Below are positions 45,081 through 53,417 of a stretch of DNA of 64,000 bases, one piece after another (the first letter of the stretch is position 1; each line of letters opens with the position of its first letter). Under the pieces are notes generated by a model, which had not been told where the DNA came from, ran no database searches, and worked only from the letters and a program-made list of their open reading frames with translations. The position numbers were made by a program, and so were the translations under genes. The stretch comes from a virus. The stretch lies in IMG/VR virus record IMGVR_UViG_3300046559_000446, positions 62,001 to 126,000 of that record; one strand, 5' to 3'.

Positions 45081-45662
45081 ATGGTCAACCGTCCGCCTCC
45101 GCAGCGTTTCACCACCCAAGAGCCGAGAGTTGAAGAGGCCATGCAGGCGCCTTCTTTCATTGAGCGCCCGCCGCTTCGCCAGCCGGTCGAAACCTCGATG
45201 GACCGCGCCGCCCGGCGCACCTTGGAATTGCGCGGCCACTTCACTAACGGCGTTCTCGACGAGGGCGCCGATGAATTTTACATCAACCCCGCGATCATTC
45301 CGGAAGGGTGGTCATACGAGTGGAAGCTGTTCTCGATCCTCAACGAAGAGCAGTCGTCCTATCAGGTCACTCTGGCCCGCACGGGCTGGGAGCCGGTGCC
45401 GTCGGATCGACATCCCGAATTGATGCCTCGCGGCACTAAGGAAAAGACTGTAATGCGGCGCGGCATGCAGCTTATGGAGCGCCCGCTCGAAATCACGCTG
45501 GAGGCCAAGCAGCTTGAGCGCGACAAGGCCCGCCGCCAGGTTCGCATCAAGGAAGAGCAGCTTACTGCGGCGCCTCCGGGCCAGTTTGGGCGCGACAACA
45601 AGGGTGAACCCTTGACCCGTCTCGGCAAGACTTACGAGGCCATGCCGGTGCCAAATAATTGA
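45081..45662 (+). CDS. Conserved protein between scaffold and capsid genes
   Basis: 193 aa, ATG 45081 with GGAAAAG upstream. Contains FYINPAIIPEGWSYEWKLFS, then VPSDRHPELMPRGTKEKTV and a coiled basic helix (LEAKQLERDKARRQVRIKEE). Conserved in related podoviruses next to the capsid gene as far as I recall; function not known. Followed by tandem terminators. Confidence 0.6.
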   Translation: MVNRPPPQRFTTQEPRVEEAMQAPSFIERPPLRQPVETSMDRAARRTLELRGHFTNGVLDEGADEFYINPAIIPEGWSYEWKLFSILNEEQSSYQVTLARTGWEPVPSDRHPELMPRGTKEKTVMRRGMQLMERPLEITLEAKQLERDKARRQVRIKEEQLTAAPPGQFGRDNKGEPLTRLGKTYEAMPVPNN

Positions 45663-45687
45663 CGGCGCTTGACGGCGCCGTATTTTT
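45662..45687 (+). terminator. First of two tandem terminators before the capsid genes
   Basis: ACGGCGC, 6-base loop, GCGCCGT, then ATTTTT. Starts at the stop of the 193-aa gene. Confidence 0.8.
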
Positions 45688-45708
45688 GGATGTACAAAAC
45701 GTGTACTC

Positions 45709-45739
45709 GCTTCTCCCCGCTGTGAGAAGCCGTATTTTT
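45709..45739 (+). terminator. Second of two tandem terminators
   Basis: GCTTCTC, 8-base loop, GAGAAGC, then CGTATTTTT, sharing the CCGTATTTTT tail with the first. Between them GTACA and TGTAC form a small palindrome. Confidence 0.75.
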
Positions 45740-45800
45740 CGGACCTCCCCTAGCCCCCGGTGTGGCATAGCAGGTCTTCCTTGAAAGAGGAGGGTGAGCT

Positions 45801-46409
45801 ATGGCCAATATCAATGCGCCTTTCGGGTTCCGGCAGGTCCAGGGTCTGGGCAGCGCCCCGACTTATGAGCACGTCGAAGTCGTCGTCAACTACAACACCG
45901 GCGCCATCTACGAAGGCGACCCCGTGGTTCCGCTTGCTGACGGCACCGTCGGCCCCGCCACGCAGACCCTGGCCGTGCTGGCTTCCGGCATCGCCGGCAT
46001 CTTCAAGGGCTGCAAATATCTTTCCGTTTCGCAGAAGCGCACCGTCTGGTCAAACTACTGGCCCGGCAGCGATGTCGCGTCTGGCAATTCGGTCACCGCT
46101 CAGATCATCAATGATCCGAACGCCCATTTCATTGCGCAGTCCGACGCCACCGGCCTCGGTCTGGCCGATGTCAATGCGCTGATCGGCATCAACATGGGCG
46201 TCCCGAATCCGGCCAACGGCTTCTCCGGAGCCTTCCTCGACACCACGACGCTCGGCACCGCGCTCGATCCGTTTATCATTGTGAGGATCCACCAGCAGCC
46301 CGCTGGCTCCCCCGGCACCTTCGTGCCGAGCGATGCGACGACCAAGCCCTATGACTGGGCCATCGTTCGCTTCAATAACGTCGTCACCCGTGGCCTCACC
46401 GGCATCTGA
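45801..46409 (+). CDS. Structural protein preceding the major capsid protein
   Basis: 202 aa, ATG 45801 with GAGGAGGGTGAG upstream. Begins MANINAPFGFRQVQGLGSAP and has a beta-rich body. In related podoviruses this position is held by a decoration or minor head protein, which is inferred here. Confidence 0.6.
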   Translation: MANINAPFGFRQVQGLGSAPTYEHVEVVVNYNTGAIYEGDPVVPLADGTVGPATQTLAVLASGIAGIFKGCKYLSVSQKRTVWSNYWPGSDVASGNSVTAQIINDPNAHFIAQSDATGLGLADVNALIGINMGVPNPANGFSGAFLDTTTLGTALDPFIIVRIHQQPAGSPGTFVPSDATTKPYDWAIVRFNNVVTRGLTGI

Positions 46410-46437
46410 TCCGGCCATCACAAAGGAGTAACCCGTC

Positions 46438-47352
46438 ATGGCCGTCAATCTTAGCGCCATCAAAGACCTTCTGCTCCCCGGCCTCCGTGGGATCGAGGGC
46501 AAGTACGAGATGATCCCGTCTCAGTACGACAAGATCTTTACCAAGCACAACTCAAAGATGGCGCTGGAGCGCACGGCTGAGATGCGCTACCTGGGCCTCG
46601 CCGCCCTCAAGACTGAAGGCGGGCAGACCCAGTTCGACAACGGCGCCGGCGAGCGTTACGTCTACAACCAGGAGCACGTCGAGATTGGCCTGGGATATGC
46701 GATGACCCGCAAGGCCATCGACGACAACCTCTACAAGACCCAGTTCCATCCCTCCAACCTCGGCCTGATCGAATCCTTCCAGCAAACGAAGGAAATCTAC
46801 GGCGCCAACGTCCTGAATACGGCCCAGGCCTATAATCAGACAATCGGCGGCGACGGCAAGGCGCTCTGCGCGGTCGATCATCCCATCGACAGCGGCCTCG
46901 TCGGCAACACGCCGGCGGTGCAAGTCGATCTCGGTGAATCGACCCTGCTCAACGCCATGATCGGCGTCCGGACCAACTTCAAGGACCAGGCGGGTTTGAA
47001 AGTTTTCGCTCGCGCGCGGAAGCTTATCATCCCGCCGCAATTGGAACCGGTAGCAATTCGTCTTCTCAAGACAGAATTGCGGCCAGGCACGGCAGACAAC
47101 GACGTCAATGCCATCCTCTCGACTTCGGGTGGACTGTCTGAAAGCTTCATGGTCAATGACTTCTTGACCTCGCCCTTCGCCTGGTTCCTTCTCACAAATA
47201 TCGATGGTCTTTCCTTCATGGAAAGAATAAAGTTCGAAACGGATATGCAAGTCGATTTTGTGACCGATAACCTGCTCGTGAAAGGTTACGAGCGGTATTC
47301 GTTCGGTTACTACAACTGGCGAGCAGTCTACGGCAACTTCCCGACCTCGTAA
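46438..47352 (+). CDS. Major capsid protein
   Basis: 304 aa, ATG 46438 with AAGGAG upstream, a good site for high expression. The sequence has HK97-like features for gpT-type capsids: long E-loop-like N-terminal part (MIPSQYDKIFTKHNSK), YNQEHVEIGLGYAMTRKAI, and late VFARARKLIIPPQLEPVAI then TDMQVDFVTDNLLVKGYERY. The order scaffold-MCP fits. Forms the head shell. Confidence 0.85.
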   Translation: MAVNLSAIKDLLLPGLRGIEGKYEMIPSQYDKIFTKHNSKMALERTAEMRYLGLAALKTEGGQTQFDNGAGERYVYNQEHVEIGLGYAMTRKAIDDNLYKTQFHPSNLGLIESFQQTKEIYGANVLNTAQAYNQTIGGDGKALCAVDHPIDSGLVGNTPAVQVDLGESTLLNAMIGVRTNFKDQAGLKVFARARKLIIPPQLEPVAIRLLKTELRPGTADNDVNAILSTSGGLSESFMVNDFLTSPFAWFLLTNIDGLSFMERIKFETDMQVDFVTDNLLVKGYERYSFGYYNWRAVYGNFPTS

Positions 47353-47376
47353 TACTGGCTCAGAAGGAGAAAGCAC

Positions 47377-47841
47377 ATGGGTGCGACACACTTCACGGGG
47401 CCGGTTATCGTAGGCGACCCCGCTGTTTCTCAGGGTGAGCTTGAATTGTATCAAGACACCATGATTACGTTTGCGCAGACGCCTGCGTCTTCGACGCTCA
47501 ACTTCCCGCTCAACATTCCGGCTGGCTCCACCATCATGGGGTTTGAAGTCGCCTTGCTGACATCGTGGGTTGGCCCCGCCACGGCGGTGCTCACTATCGG
47601 CACCGACACCACTACGAACAAGGCCTCGCTCGTCGGCGCGACCGATCTGAAGGCGGCGGCGCCGTTCCCGGCCATGACGCAGTCGGCGGCGAACATCGCC
47701 GCCCAGCGCGGATACACGCTGCTTGGCGTTCCCGCGCCAAATCCGTCGGCGCTCAACATCCAGATCGTCACGGGCGCGGGCGCTCCGAGTGCCGGCGCCG
47801 CGCTGGTGTCCGTCCACTACATCCAAAATCCGTCACCTTGA
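47377..47841 (+). CDS. Beta-rich virion protein
   Basis: 154 aa, ATG 47377 with AGGAG upstream. Ala/Thr/Val-rich beta pattern (STLNFPLNIPAGSTIMGFEV, LLTSWVGPATAVLTIG). Directly after the capsid gene; may be a decoration protein. Unknown. Confidence 0.6.
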   Translation: MGATHFTGPVIVGDPAVSQGELELYQDTMITFAQTPASSTLNFPLNIPAGSTIMGFEVALLTSWVGPATAVLTIGTDTTTNKASLVGATDLKAAAPFPAMTQSAANIAAQRGYTLLGVPAPNPSALNIQIVTGAGAPSAGAALVSVHYIQNPSP

Positions 47842-47851
47842 GGGGGCTTCG

Positions 47852-48094
47852 ATGGGCAAGTTTGAGAAGGGCAAGAAGCCTGCTTTCGGCGGCGGCAACG
47901 AGGATGTTAAGGAAGAGGCTGAAGAGAAGGGCGGCAAGAAAAAGCGTGTAGGCGGGCCGGTTGGCGCGTCTGCTCACTCGCACGGTGGTCGAGCGGCTCG
48001 CAAGAGCGGCGGCGCCTGCGAGAGCCACCTGTTCTCGTCAGCCGCTGCGGGTACGCATGCGCCTGGGCGGAAGCTGATGTCGAAGAAGGATTGA
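47852..48094 (+). CDS. Small Lys/Gly/Arg-rich protein
   Basis: 80 aa, ATG 47852 with GAGGGGG upstream. The centre AHSHGGRAARKSGGA repeats the HGGRA.RK motif of the 41203 protein, followed by SHLFSSAAAGTHAPGRKLMS. Basic; probably DNA-binding or internal. Unknown. Confidence 0.55.
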   Translation: MGKFEKGKKPAFGGGNEDVKEEAEEKGGKKKRVGGPVGASAHSHGGRAARKSGGACESHLFSSAAAGTHAPGRKLMSKKD

Positions 48095-48098
48095 CGCC

Positions 48099-48764
48099 AT
48101 GCGGCCAGTCACCGTCTCCGCTGCGCCTCTGGCCGCCGCCAATACGACGGCTGTTTGCGCGTCACAAGTGCCGCCGGCGGCTCCCGGCGGCGCTCTGGTC
48201 CTGACTTCATATCCGGTCGTCCTTGACCAGGCGCGCCAGCTTGCTTTCACCTCGACCGGCAGCAATGTCGCCACCACATTCACGATCAACGGCACCGACG
48301 CCTTTGGCGCCGCCCAGAGCGAAACTCTCGTCGGCGGCAATAACAGCACGGTCGTCACCACCAAAAACTACAAGACAGTCACCTCGATCACCAGTTCAGT
48401 GACGAGCGCGGGAAGTGTGATTGTCGGCACCAATTCCAGCCCGGCGATCACGTCCTCGGCGTGGGTGCGCTTCGACGATTCCGGCGATCCGGGGGTTGCG
48501 ATCCAGATCAATTCGGCTGGGGCCACCAATATTTCGATCCAGCAGACCCTCGACGATCCCAACAGCCCGACCAATCCGGTTGCGCCCGCCAACGTGAGTT
48601 GGGCGCCGCATCCCGACGCCACTTTGGTCGCCGCCGCCATGGCCACTGGCGCGGTGTTGCAGGGCAACTACGCCTTCAAACCAGTCTTCGCGCGCCTCCT
48701 GCTCAACAGCGGCGCCGGAACGGCGACGGCAACTTTCTGTCAAGCTGGCGGGGCTGATTACTGA
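48099..48764 (+). CDS. Virion-type protein, 221 aa
   Basis: ATG 48099. Thr/Ser/Ala/Val-rich beta-type sequence (TTFTINGTDAFGAAQSETLV; SSVTSAGSVIVGTNSSPAIT) with a few Asp. Typical of Ig-like or fibre decoration proteins. Unknown family. Confidence 0.55.
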   Translation: MRPVTVSAAPLAAANTTAVCASQVPPAAPGGALVLTSYPVVLDQARQLAFTSTGSNVATTFTINGTDAFGAAQSETLVGGNNSTVVTTKNYKTVTSITSSVTSAGSVIVGTNSSPAITSSAWVRFDDSGDPGVAIQINSAGATNISIQQTLDDPNSPTNPVAPANVSWAPHPDATLVAAAMATGAVLQGNYAFKPVFARLLLNSGAGTATATFCQAGGADY

Positions 48765-49150
48765 TGCCTCCCCCCGGCCTATCAAACGGCCACAACAAGC
48801 TGGCCTCCCATCCTGGACTAGCCAAGCCTGGAGGCCTCGGCGGCAGTATCGGTTTGGGGCCGCTCGACGCACCGCTGCTCCGCGATCAAACCCTGACCGT
48901 CAACCTTCCTGTTTCCATAGACGAGAAGATCGGCCAGGCGCGGAACTGGGGTGATATTGCCGACAAGTTCACCATCGTCTCGATTGAGCCGCCCGTCGCC
49001 GGCGGCTATTTCAGCATCAATAAAGCAGGCGAGCTTCACGTCACGCGCCTCGGCGTTTTGCACCTCCGCAGGCGCGAGTATCGCTTGACGGTCGAAGCTG
49101 ATAATGTCGTCGGGTCAGGGCGCGCGGTCATCACGATCAAGGTGGTGTAG
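48764..49150 (+). CDS. Virion-type protein, 128 aa
   Basis: ATG 48764 overlaps the upstream stop. Pro/Gly-rich head, then a beta domain (TVNLPVSIDEKIGQARNWGD, FSINKAGELHVTRLGVLHLR) with the cadherin-like G-L-x-V strand order. Unknown. Confidence 0.55.
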   Translation: MPPPGLSNGHNKLASHPGLAKPGGLGGSIGLGPLDAPLLRDQTLTVNLPVSIDEKIGQARNWGDIADKFTIVSIEPPVAGGYFSINKAGELHVTRLGVLHLRRREYRLTVEADNVVGSGRAVITIKVV

Positions 49151-49173
49151 CTGCCCCATCGTAGGGGGTTCGC

Positions 49174-49857
49174 ATGACTTACAGCGACAAGTTCAACTTC
49201 GCCCTGGGACTTAGCGACGTCACCCTCTATGCGTTCGGTCTGTGCGGCATCAGGCGCACCGCGATTCTCCAGGAGCATATGGCCGACGCCTATATCGCGG
49301 CCAATCTCCTCCTGGCCGACTGGTCAACCAAGGGCGTTAATCTCTGGCAGGTTTCCCAGATCTCGATCATCCTGGGCCAGGATGTCGGGATCTACGATGT
49401 GCCGAACGAGGCCATCGTCATGCTCGACACCTTCGTGACGGTCGATGGCAGGGATCGCATCATGATGCCGGTCAGCCGCACCGAATATGCGAGCTACCCC
49501 AACAAGAACCAGCAGGGCGTCCCAAGCGTGTTCTGGATGGACCGCCAGCTTCCAGGGCGCGGCGGCATTCACATCTGGCCGGTGCCGGATCGCGACGGTT
49601 ACGTCCTGACCTACCACTATCTGACGCAGTCGATGTCCTCGAATTTCACCAACGATCAGCAGCCTCCCGTCCCGCCAGAGTGGCTTTACGCCTTCGCTAC
49701 CGGCCTGGCCGAGAAGCTGGCGATGTCCTGGGCGCCAGAGCGCCTGGCCTTTCTTTCGCCCATTGCCGAAAAGGCCTATGATACCGCCTCGCGCAGCGGC
49801 GTCGAAACCGCCCAGCAATACATCAGCCCGCAGATCGGCGGCTACTTCAGGAATTGA
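49174..49857 (+). CDS. Head-tail adaptor (gp4/tail tubular A-like)
   Basis: 227 aa, ATG 49174 (AGGGGG upstream). Helical N-terminus (LSDVTLYAFGLCGIRRTAIL, ADAYIAANLLLADWSTKGVN), then WMDRQLPGRGGIHIWPVPD and a helical end. This is the organisation of podovirus head-tail connector/adaptor proteins such as P22 gp4 and T7 gp11. It joins portal to tail nozzle; which family it belongs to exactly needs a profile search. Confidence 0.7.
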   Translation: MTYSDKFNFALGLSDVTLYAFGLCGIRRTAILQEHMADAYIAANLLLADWSTKGVNLWQVSQISIILGQDVGIYDVPNEAIVMLDTFVTVDGRDRIMMPVSRTEYASYPNKNQQGVPSVFWMDRQLPGRGGIHIWPVPDRDGYVLTYHYLTQSMSSNFTNDQQPPVPPEWLYAFATGLAEKLAMSWAPERLAFLSPIAEKAYDTASRSGVETAQQYISPQIGGYFRN

Positions 49858-49867
49858 GGAGTGAGCC

Positions 49868-50416
49868 GTGGGCTACGCATCGAAGCTCGGTCGAGCCAGG
49901 ATCAATTCCCGCAATCCGCAGGCGGCGGCGATCTGCGACCGATGCGGCTTCGTCTATAATCACGTCGATCTTCAATTCCAGTTCGACTGGGCCGGCGCGA
50001 CGACAGTCAACAAGCAGATCTTGGTCTGCAACAATTGCCTCGATACGCCACAGCAGCAGCTTCGCGCCATCGTCATTCCCGCCGATCCGATGCCGATCAG
50101 CAACCCGCGCCCGCAGGAATATCGCGTAGCGGAGGCGAACGTGCGCGTGACGACCAATCGCTACGTGCCAGACGGCAAGACCGGCATTCCGGTTCCGGAT
50201 CTCAATCCGCCGCCCACGGCGAGCGGTCAGCCTACCCAGCCCGCAGGGACGACGCGCACCACGCAAGTTAACGACACCCGCGTCACCCAGCAAACCGGCG
50301 CACCCAACGGCACTCTGAACCAGCAGCCCGGCACCGATCCGAATGCGCCTGGCAACGATGATCCGGGTCTGCCTTACCGCAACGTGGATGTTCCAAACAC
50401 GGGGCCGCTCAAATAA
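49868..50416 (+). CDS. Zinc-finger-containing virion/assembly protein
   Basis: 182 aa from GTG 49868 with GAGGAG upstream. The first 100 residues are conserved: ICDRCGFVYNHVDLQFQFDW.. LVCNNCLDTPQQQLRAIVIP and NPRPQEYRV, with four Cys able to bind zinc. The rest is a Pro/Gly/Thr-rich linker (TQPAGTTRTTQ). Seen in similar phages between adaptor and fibres; unknown role. Confidence 0.7.
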   Translation: MGYASKLGRARINSRNPQAAAICDRCGFVYNHVDLQFQFDWAGATTVNKQILVCNNCLDTPQQQLRAIVIPADPMPISNPRPQEYRVAEANVRVTTNRYVPDGKTGIPVPDLNPPPTASGQPTQPAGTTRTTQVNDTRVTQQTGAPNGTLNQQPGTDPNAPGNDDPGLPYRNVDVPNTGPLK

Positions 50417-52713
50417 TGGCAAACATCCAGATCCCCAATCTCCCCGTCGCCGTTGCGCTGTCAGGCGACGAATCGCTCGAAATCGTGCAGGCCGGCGTTT
50501 CGGTGCGCGCCACCACCAAGCAGATGGCGCAACTGGCTGCGGTGGGAGAAGAAGGCCCGCCTGGGCCTCCTGGGCCTGTCGGCCCTCCTGGGCCAGCCAG
50601 CACGGTTCCAGGTCCGCAAGGCCCGCCAGGCACTGCCGGCAATCCTGGCGGCGCCGCCAATCAGATCCAGTACAACAACGGCGCGGGCGGCTTCGCCGGC
50701 TTCACGATGAGCGGCGATGGCACTCTGGTCGCCTCGACCGGCGCCATCACGATCACCAAGACCAATGGCGTGAATTTCGGCCCCTACGCCACGGCGACGA
50801 CGCTCCCCCAGTTCAGCAGCACTGTCGCGGGCATTGTTCCGGCGTCAGGCGGCGGATCGACCAAATTCTTGTGCGCGGATCAGACTTGGGCGATTCCTCC
50901 AGGCACTGGCGGCGGGGGAACAGTCACGACCCCCGGCGGCCTCAACGGCCAGCTTCAGTATAACAATGCAGGCGCTTTCGGCGGCATATCCACGAACGGC
51001 ACGGGCGTTCCGCTCGGCACGACTGGTTCAACCGGCGTCAGCCACATCACCGATGTCACCGTGACTGGAGTTGGATCTGGCACGGGAGCGAGCGTAACCC
51101 TCAATAAAACAGTGGGAAACACCAGCGCCATCTATGCCGAGACTGGCGGCGCCCTGCGCTGGCAATTGAGCCTTGGCGACAATGTGGCGGAAAGCGGCAG
51201 CAACGCAGGATCTAATTTTTCTCTTGCTCGCTTCACCGATGCGGGCGCGTGGGTGGACAACCCGATCAGCATCACTCGCTCCAATGGCGACACGACGCTG
51301 GTTCACAATCTTACGCTAGGTGGGAATGTCTACAGCAACGGCGGGCAACTCTCGGCAAGCGGCGCGAACGCCAATGTGTGGTTGAATAAGCCAGCTAGTG
51401 GAAGCGTGTGCGCGTTATACGGGGCTATGAACGGCAAGGCGCGCTGGCAAGTGACGGTTGGCGACAGCGCCGCCGAAAGCGGCAGCAACGTCGGATCTGA
51501 TTTTGGCCTATACCGTTTCAACGATGCCGGGGCATACCTCGACACCTCACTCGCCATCAGTCGTTCCAGCGGCGTCGCTACATTCTCACAGCAAGTTTAC
51601 GCTACTGGATTTAGGGTTGGCACAGGTACGGCTATCGCCGGCGATTCCATAGAACTCGGCAGGCCGGGGCAGAATGCGGCGGCTTTCATCGACTTTCACT
51701 CCGGTGCGAGCAGCACTGATTATGATTGCCGCATCATATCCGCTGGAGGCACGGCGTCGGCGGGTGCTGGCGCTCTTAGTCTGATTGGCGCCACTACGGG
51801 CGTAAGTGGAAATTTTAGCGTAAATGGGGCGTCAAATATTAACGCTCTGAATTGCGGTACGATTAATTCTAACAGCAGCGATTACAGGTGGGTCACTGGT
51901 GTTCAACCAAATACGCTTACGCTGTCTGATGCGTCATTCAATGGCGGTCAGTACCGTGATTTTCACATTCGTGGCGTTGATTCTGGCTACACGGTGGAAG
52001 TTCCGCTAAACGCCATATACCTCACTGCTCAAACTGTTCAGTGTGCTAATAACGTAAATGCCGCTGGCACCATCACTGGCGGAAATGTTACGGCAACCAG
52101 CACAGTTTCGGGAGCTTACGTAACTTCATCTGGAACTGTGAACGGGCAGACTGTTCAGGGAACTTATCTGTATTCGGCTGGAAATGTTAATTGCGCTGGA
52201 AACATGGGGGCCTCTGGCTCGGTTGATGGCGCTCAAGGCATCGTCGGTCGTCAAGGATCAGGCGGCGCGGCTGGACAGAATGTGTGCCAGTTCTGGGATG
52301 GCGCCCACATGAACCAGTATGTCGGCGGCACCTTCGTCGGCTACGTCCAATATATTTCCGACTACCGCGTCAAGGAGAACGTCGCGCCGCTGATGTCGGT
52401 GTGGGACCGCGTCAAGAACCTGAACCCGATCAAATACAGCCTCAAGGATTTCTCGCCAGAAGGTTTCAGGAACACGGTGGACGAGGCCGTGCCGCTGGTC
52501 ATAGGCGATGAAAAGGAACGCTGGGGCTTTCTTGCGCACGAGCTTCAGGCGGTGCTGATCGAAGATGCAGCGAGCGGCGTCAAGGACATCCCTAATCACA
52601 TTCAGACGCCCAACCCGTGGACAGTGATCGCGGCGTTGACCAAGACGCTGCAAGAGGCAATGGCGCGCATCGAAGACCAGGACGCCCGCATCAAAATCCT
52701 GGAGGGGGCATGA
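50416..52713 (+). CDS. Tail fibre 1, collagen-like with C-terminal S74 chaperone
   Basis: 765 aa. The N-terminal 45 residues (MANIQIPNLPVAVALSGDES, EIVQAGVSVRATTKQM) are the virion-anchor type shared with the next two fibres. Residues 46-75 are Gly-Pro-Pro-like collagen repeats. Then come modules with LNKTVGNTSAIYAETG and RWQLSLGDNVAESGSN that recur about every 65 residues. The C-terminus is an intramolecular chaperone (peptidase S74): SDYRVKENV with Ser648-Lys653, expected to cut itself off after trimer folding. Receptor binding is expected in the AT-richer region 51600-52250. Confidence 0.85.
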   Translation: MANIQIPNLPVAVALSGDESLEIVQAGVSVRATTKQMAQLAAVGEEGPPGPPGPVGPPGPASTVPGPQGPPGTAGNPGGAANQIQYNNGAGGFAGFTMSGDGTLVASTGAITITKTNGVNFGPYATATTLPQFSSTVAGIVPASGGGSTKFLCADQTWAIPPGTGGGGTVTTPGGLNGQLQYNNAGAFGGISTNGTGVPLGTTGSTGVSHITDVTVTGVGSGTGASVTLNKTVGNTSAIYAETGGALRWQLSLGDNVAESGSNAGSNFSLARFTDAGAWVDNPISITRSNGDTTLVHNLTLGGNVYSNGGQLSASGANANVWLNKPASGSVCALYGAMNGKARWQVTVGDSAAESGSNVGSDFGLYRFNDAGAYLDTSLAISRSSGVATFSQQVYATGFRVGTGTAIAGDSIELGRPGQNAAAFIDFHSGASSTDYDCRIISAGGTASAGAGALSLIGATTGVSGNFSVNGASNINALNCGTINSNSSDYRWVTGVQPNTLTLSDASFNGGQYRDFHIRGVDSGYTVEVPLNAIYLTAQTVQCANNVNAAGTITGGNVTATSTVSGAYVTSSGTVNGQTVQGTYLYSAGNVNCAGNMGASGSVDGAQGIVGRQGSGGAAGQNVCQFWDGAHMNQYVGGTFVGYVQYISDYRVKENVAPLMSVWDRVKNLNPIKYSLKDFSPEGFRNTVDEAVPLVIGDEKERWGFLAHELQAVLIEDAASGVKDIPNHIQTPNPWTVIAALTKTLQEAMARIEDQDARIKILEGA

Positions 52714-53417
52714 GCGCCGCAGACATCCTCAACCTTCCTGTCGCCATTGGCCTTTCAGGCGAGGAGTATATCGAGGTCGTCCAGGGCGGCACTCTCCATC
52801 GCGCCACGGTGAAGCACTTCAGCAAGCGGCTGCTGGAGGGCGAGATCCCCAATGGCGTCCTCGTGCTGGATGGCAAGGAGGGGCCGCCGGGAGGCGCGGG
52901 TCCGCCTGGTCCGCCGGGGCCTGATGGTCCGCCTGGCCCGCCGGGGCCACGGGGAGGGCAGGGTGAGCCTGGCCCGTTCGGGCCGACCTTCACGCCGATG
53001 TCTGGCGCTGTCATCCGCTCGTGGTCCGTCTACGACAACAATACGCACTTGTTCAAGGAACGCTACATTCTGGGGGCCGACTTCCAGAAGAAGAACTTCT
53101 ACCCGCAACTGATGCTCGCGCCCGCCGTGTCGGCGCTCGGCAACCGGCTGCGGCTGCGGGCCAAGGTCTGGTGTGTGGGCGCCGCCCACGATTGCGCGAT
53201 CAACGGCGGCATGTTCGTGAACGGCGAGAAGGCGGTGAGCGTCGCGCGCGCCTTTGCCGATTCGCCGCTGCTGTTCGACTATGAGTGCATCCCGACTGTT
53301 CTGACGCCGCAGATGTTCTCCTTCTGTATCGGCCCGTCAGACGTCGGCGTCGATTGCATTGTCAACGTGGGCCGACTGGTTCAGAGTTGCCTCGTCATCG
53401 AGGAGATCCAGGCGTGA
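52710..53417 (+). CDS. Short tail fibre 2, collagen-like, no S74
   Basis: 235 aa from ATG 52710 (ATGA-type overlap). N-terminus DILNLPVAIGLSGEEYIEVV is the same anchor type as fibre 1. Residues 55-85 are Gly-Pro-Pro collagen repeats. The C-terminal ~130 residues are a compact domain with Cys (WCVGAAHDCAIN), and no chaperone domain. Probably a short fibre or decoration. Confidence 0.75.
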   Translation: MSAADILNLPVAIGLSGEEYIEVVQGGTLHRATVKHFSKRLLEGEIPNGVLVLDGKEGPPGGAGPPGPPGPDGPPGPPGPRGGQGEPGPFGPTFTPMSGAVIRSWSVYDNNTHLFKERYILGADFQKKNFYPQLMLAPAVSALGNRLRLRAKVWCVGAAHDCAINGGMFVNGEKAVSVARAFADSPLLFDYECIPTVLTPQMFSFCIGPSDVGVDCIVNVGRLVQSCLVIEEIQA

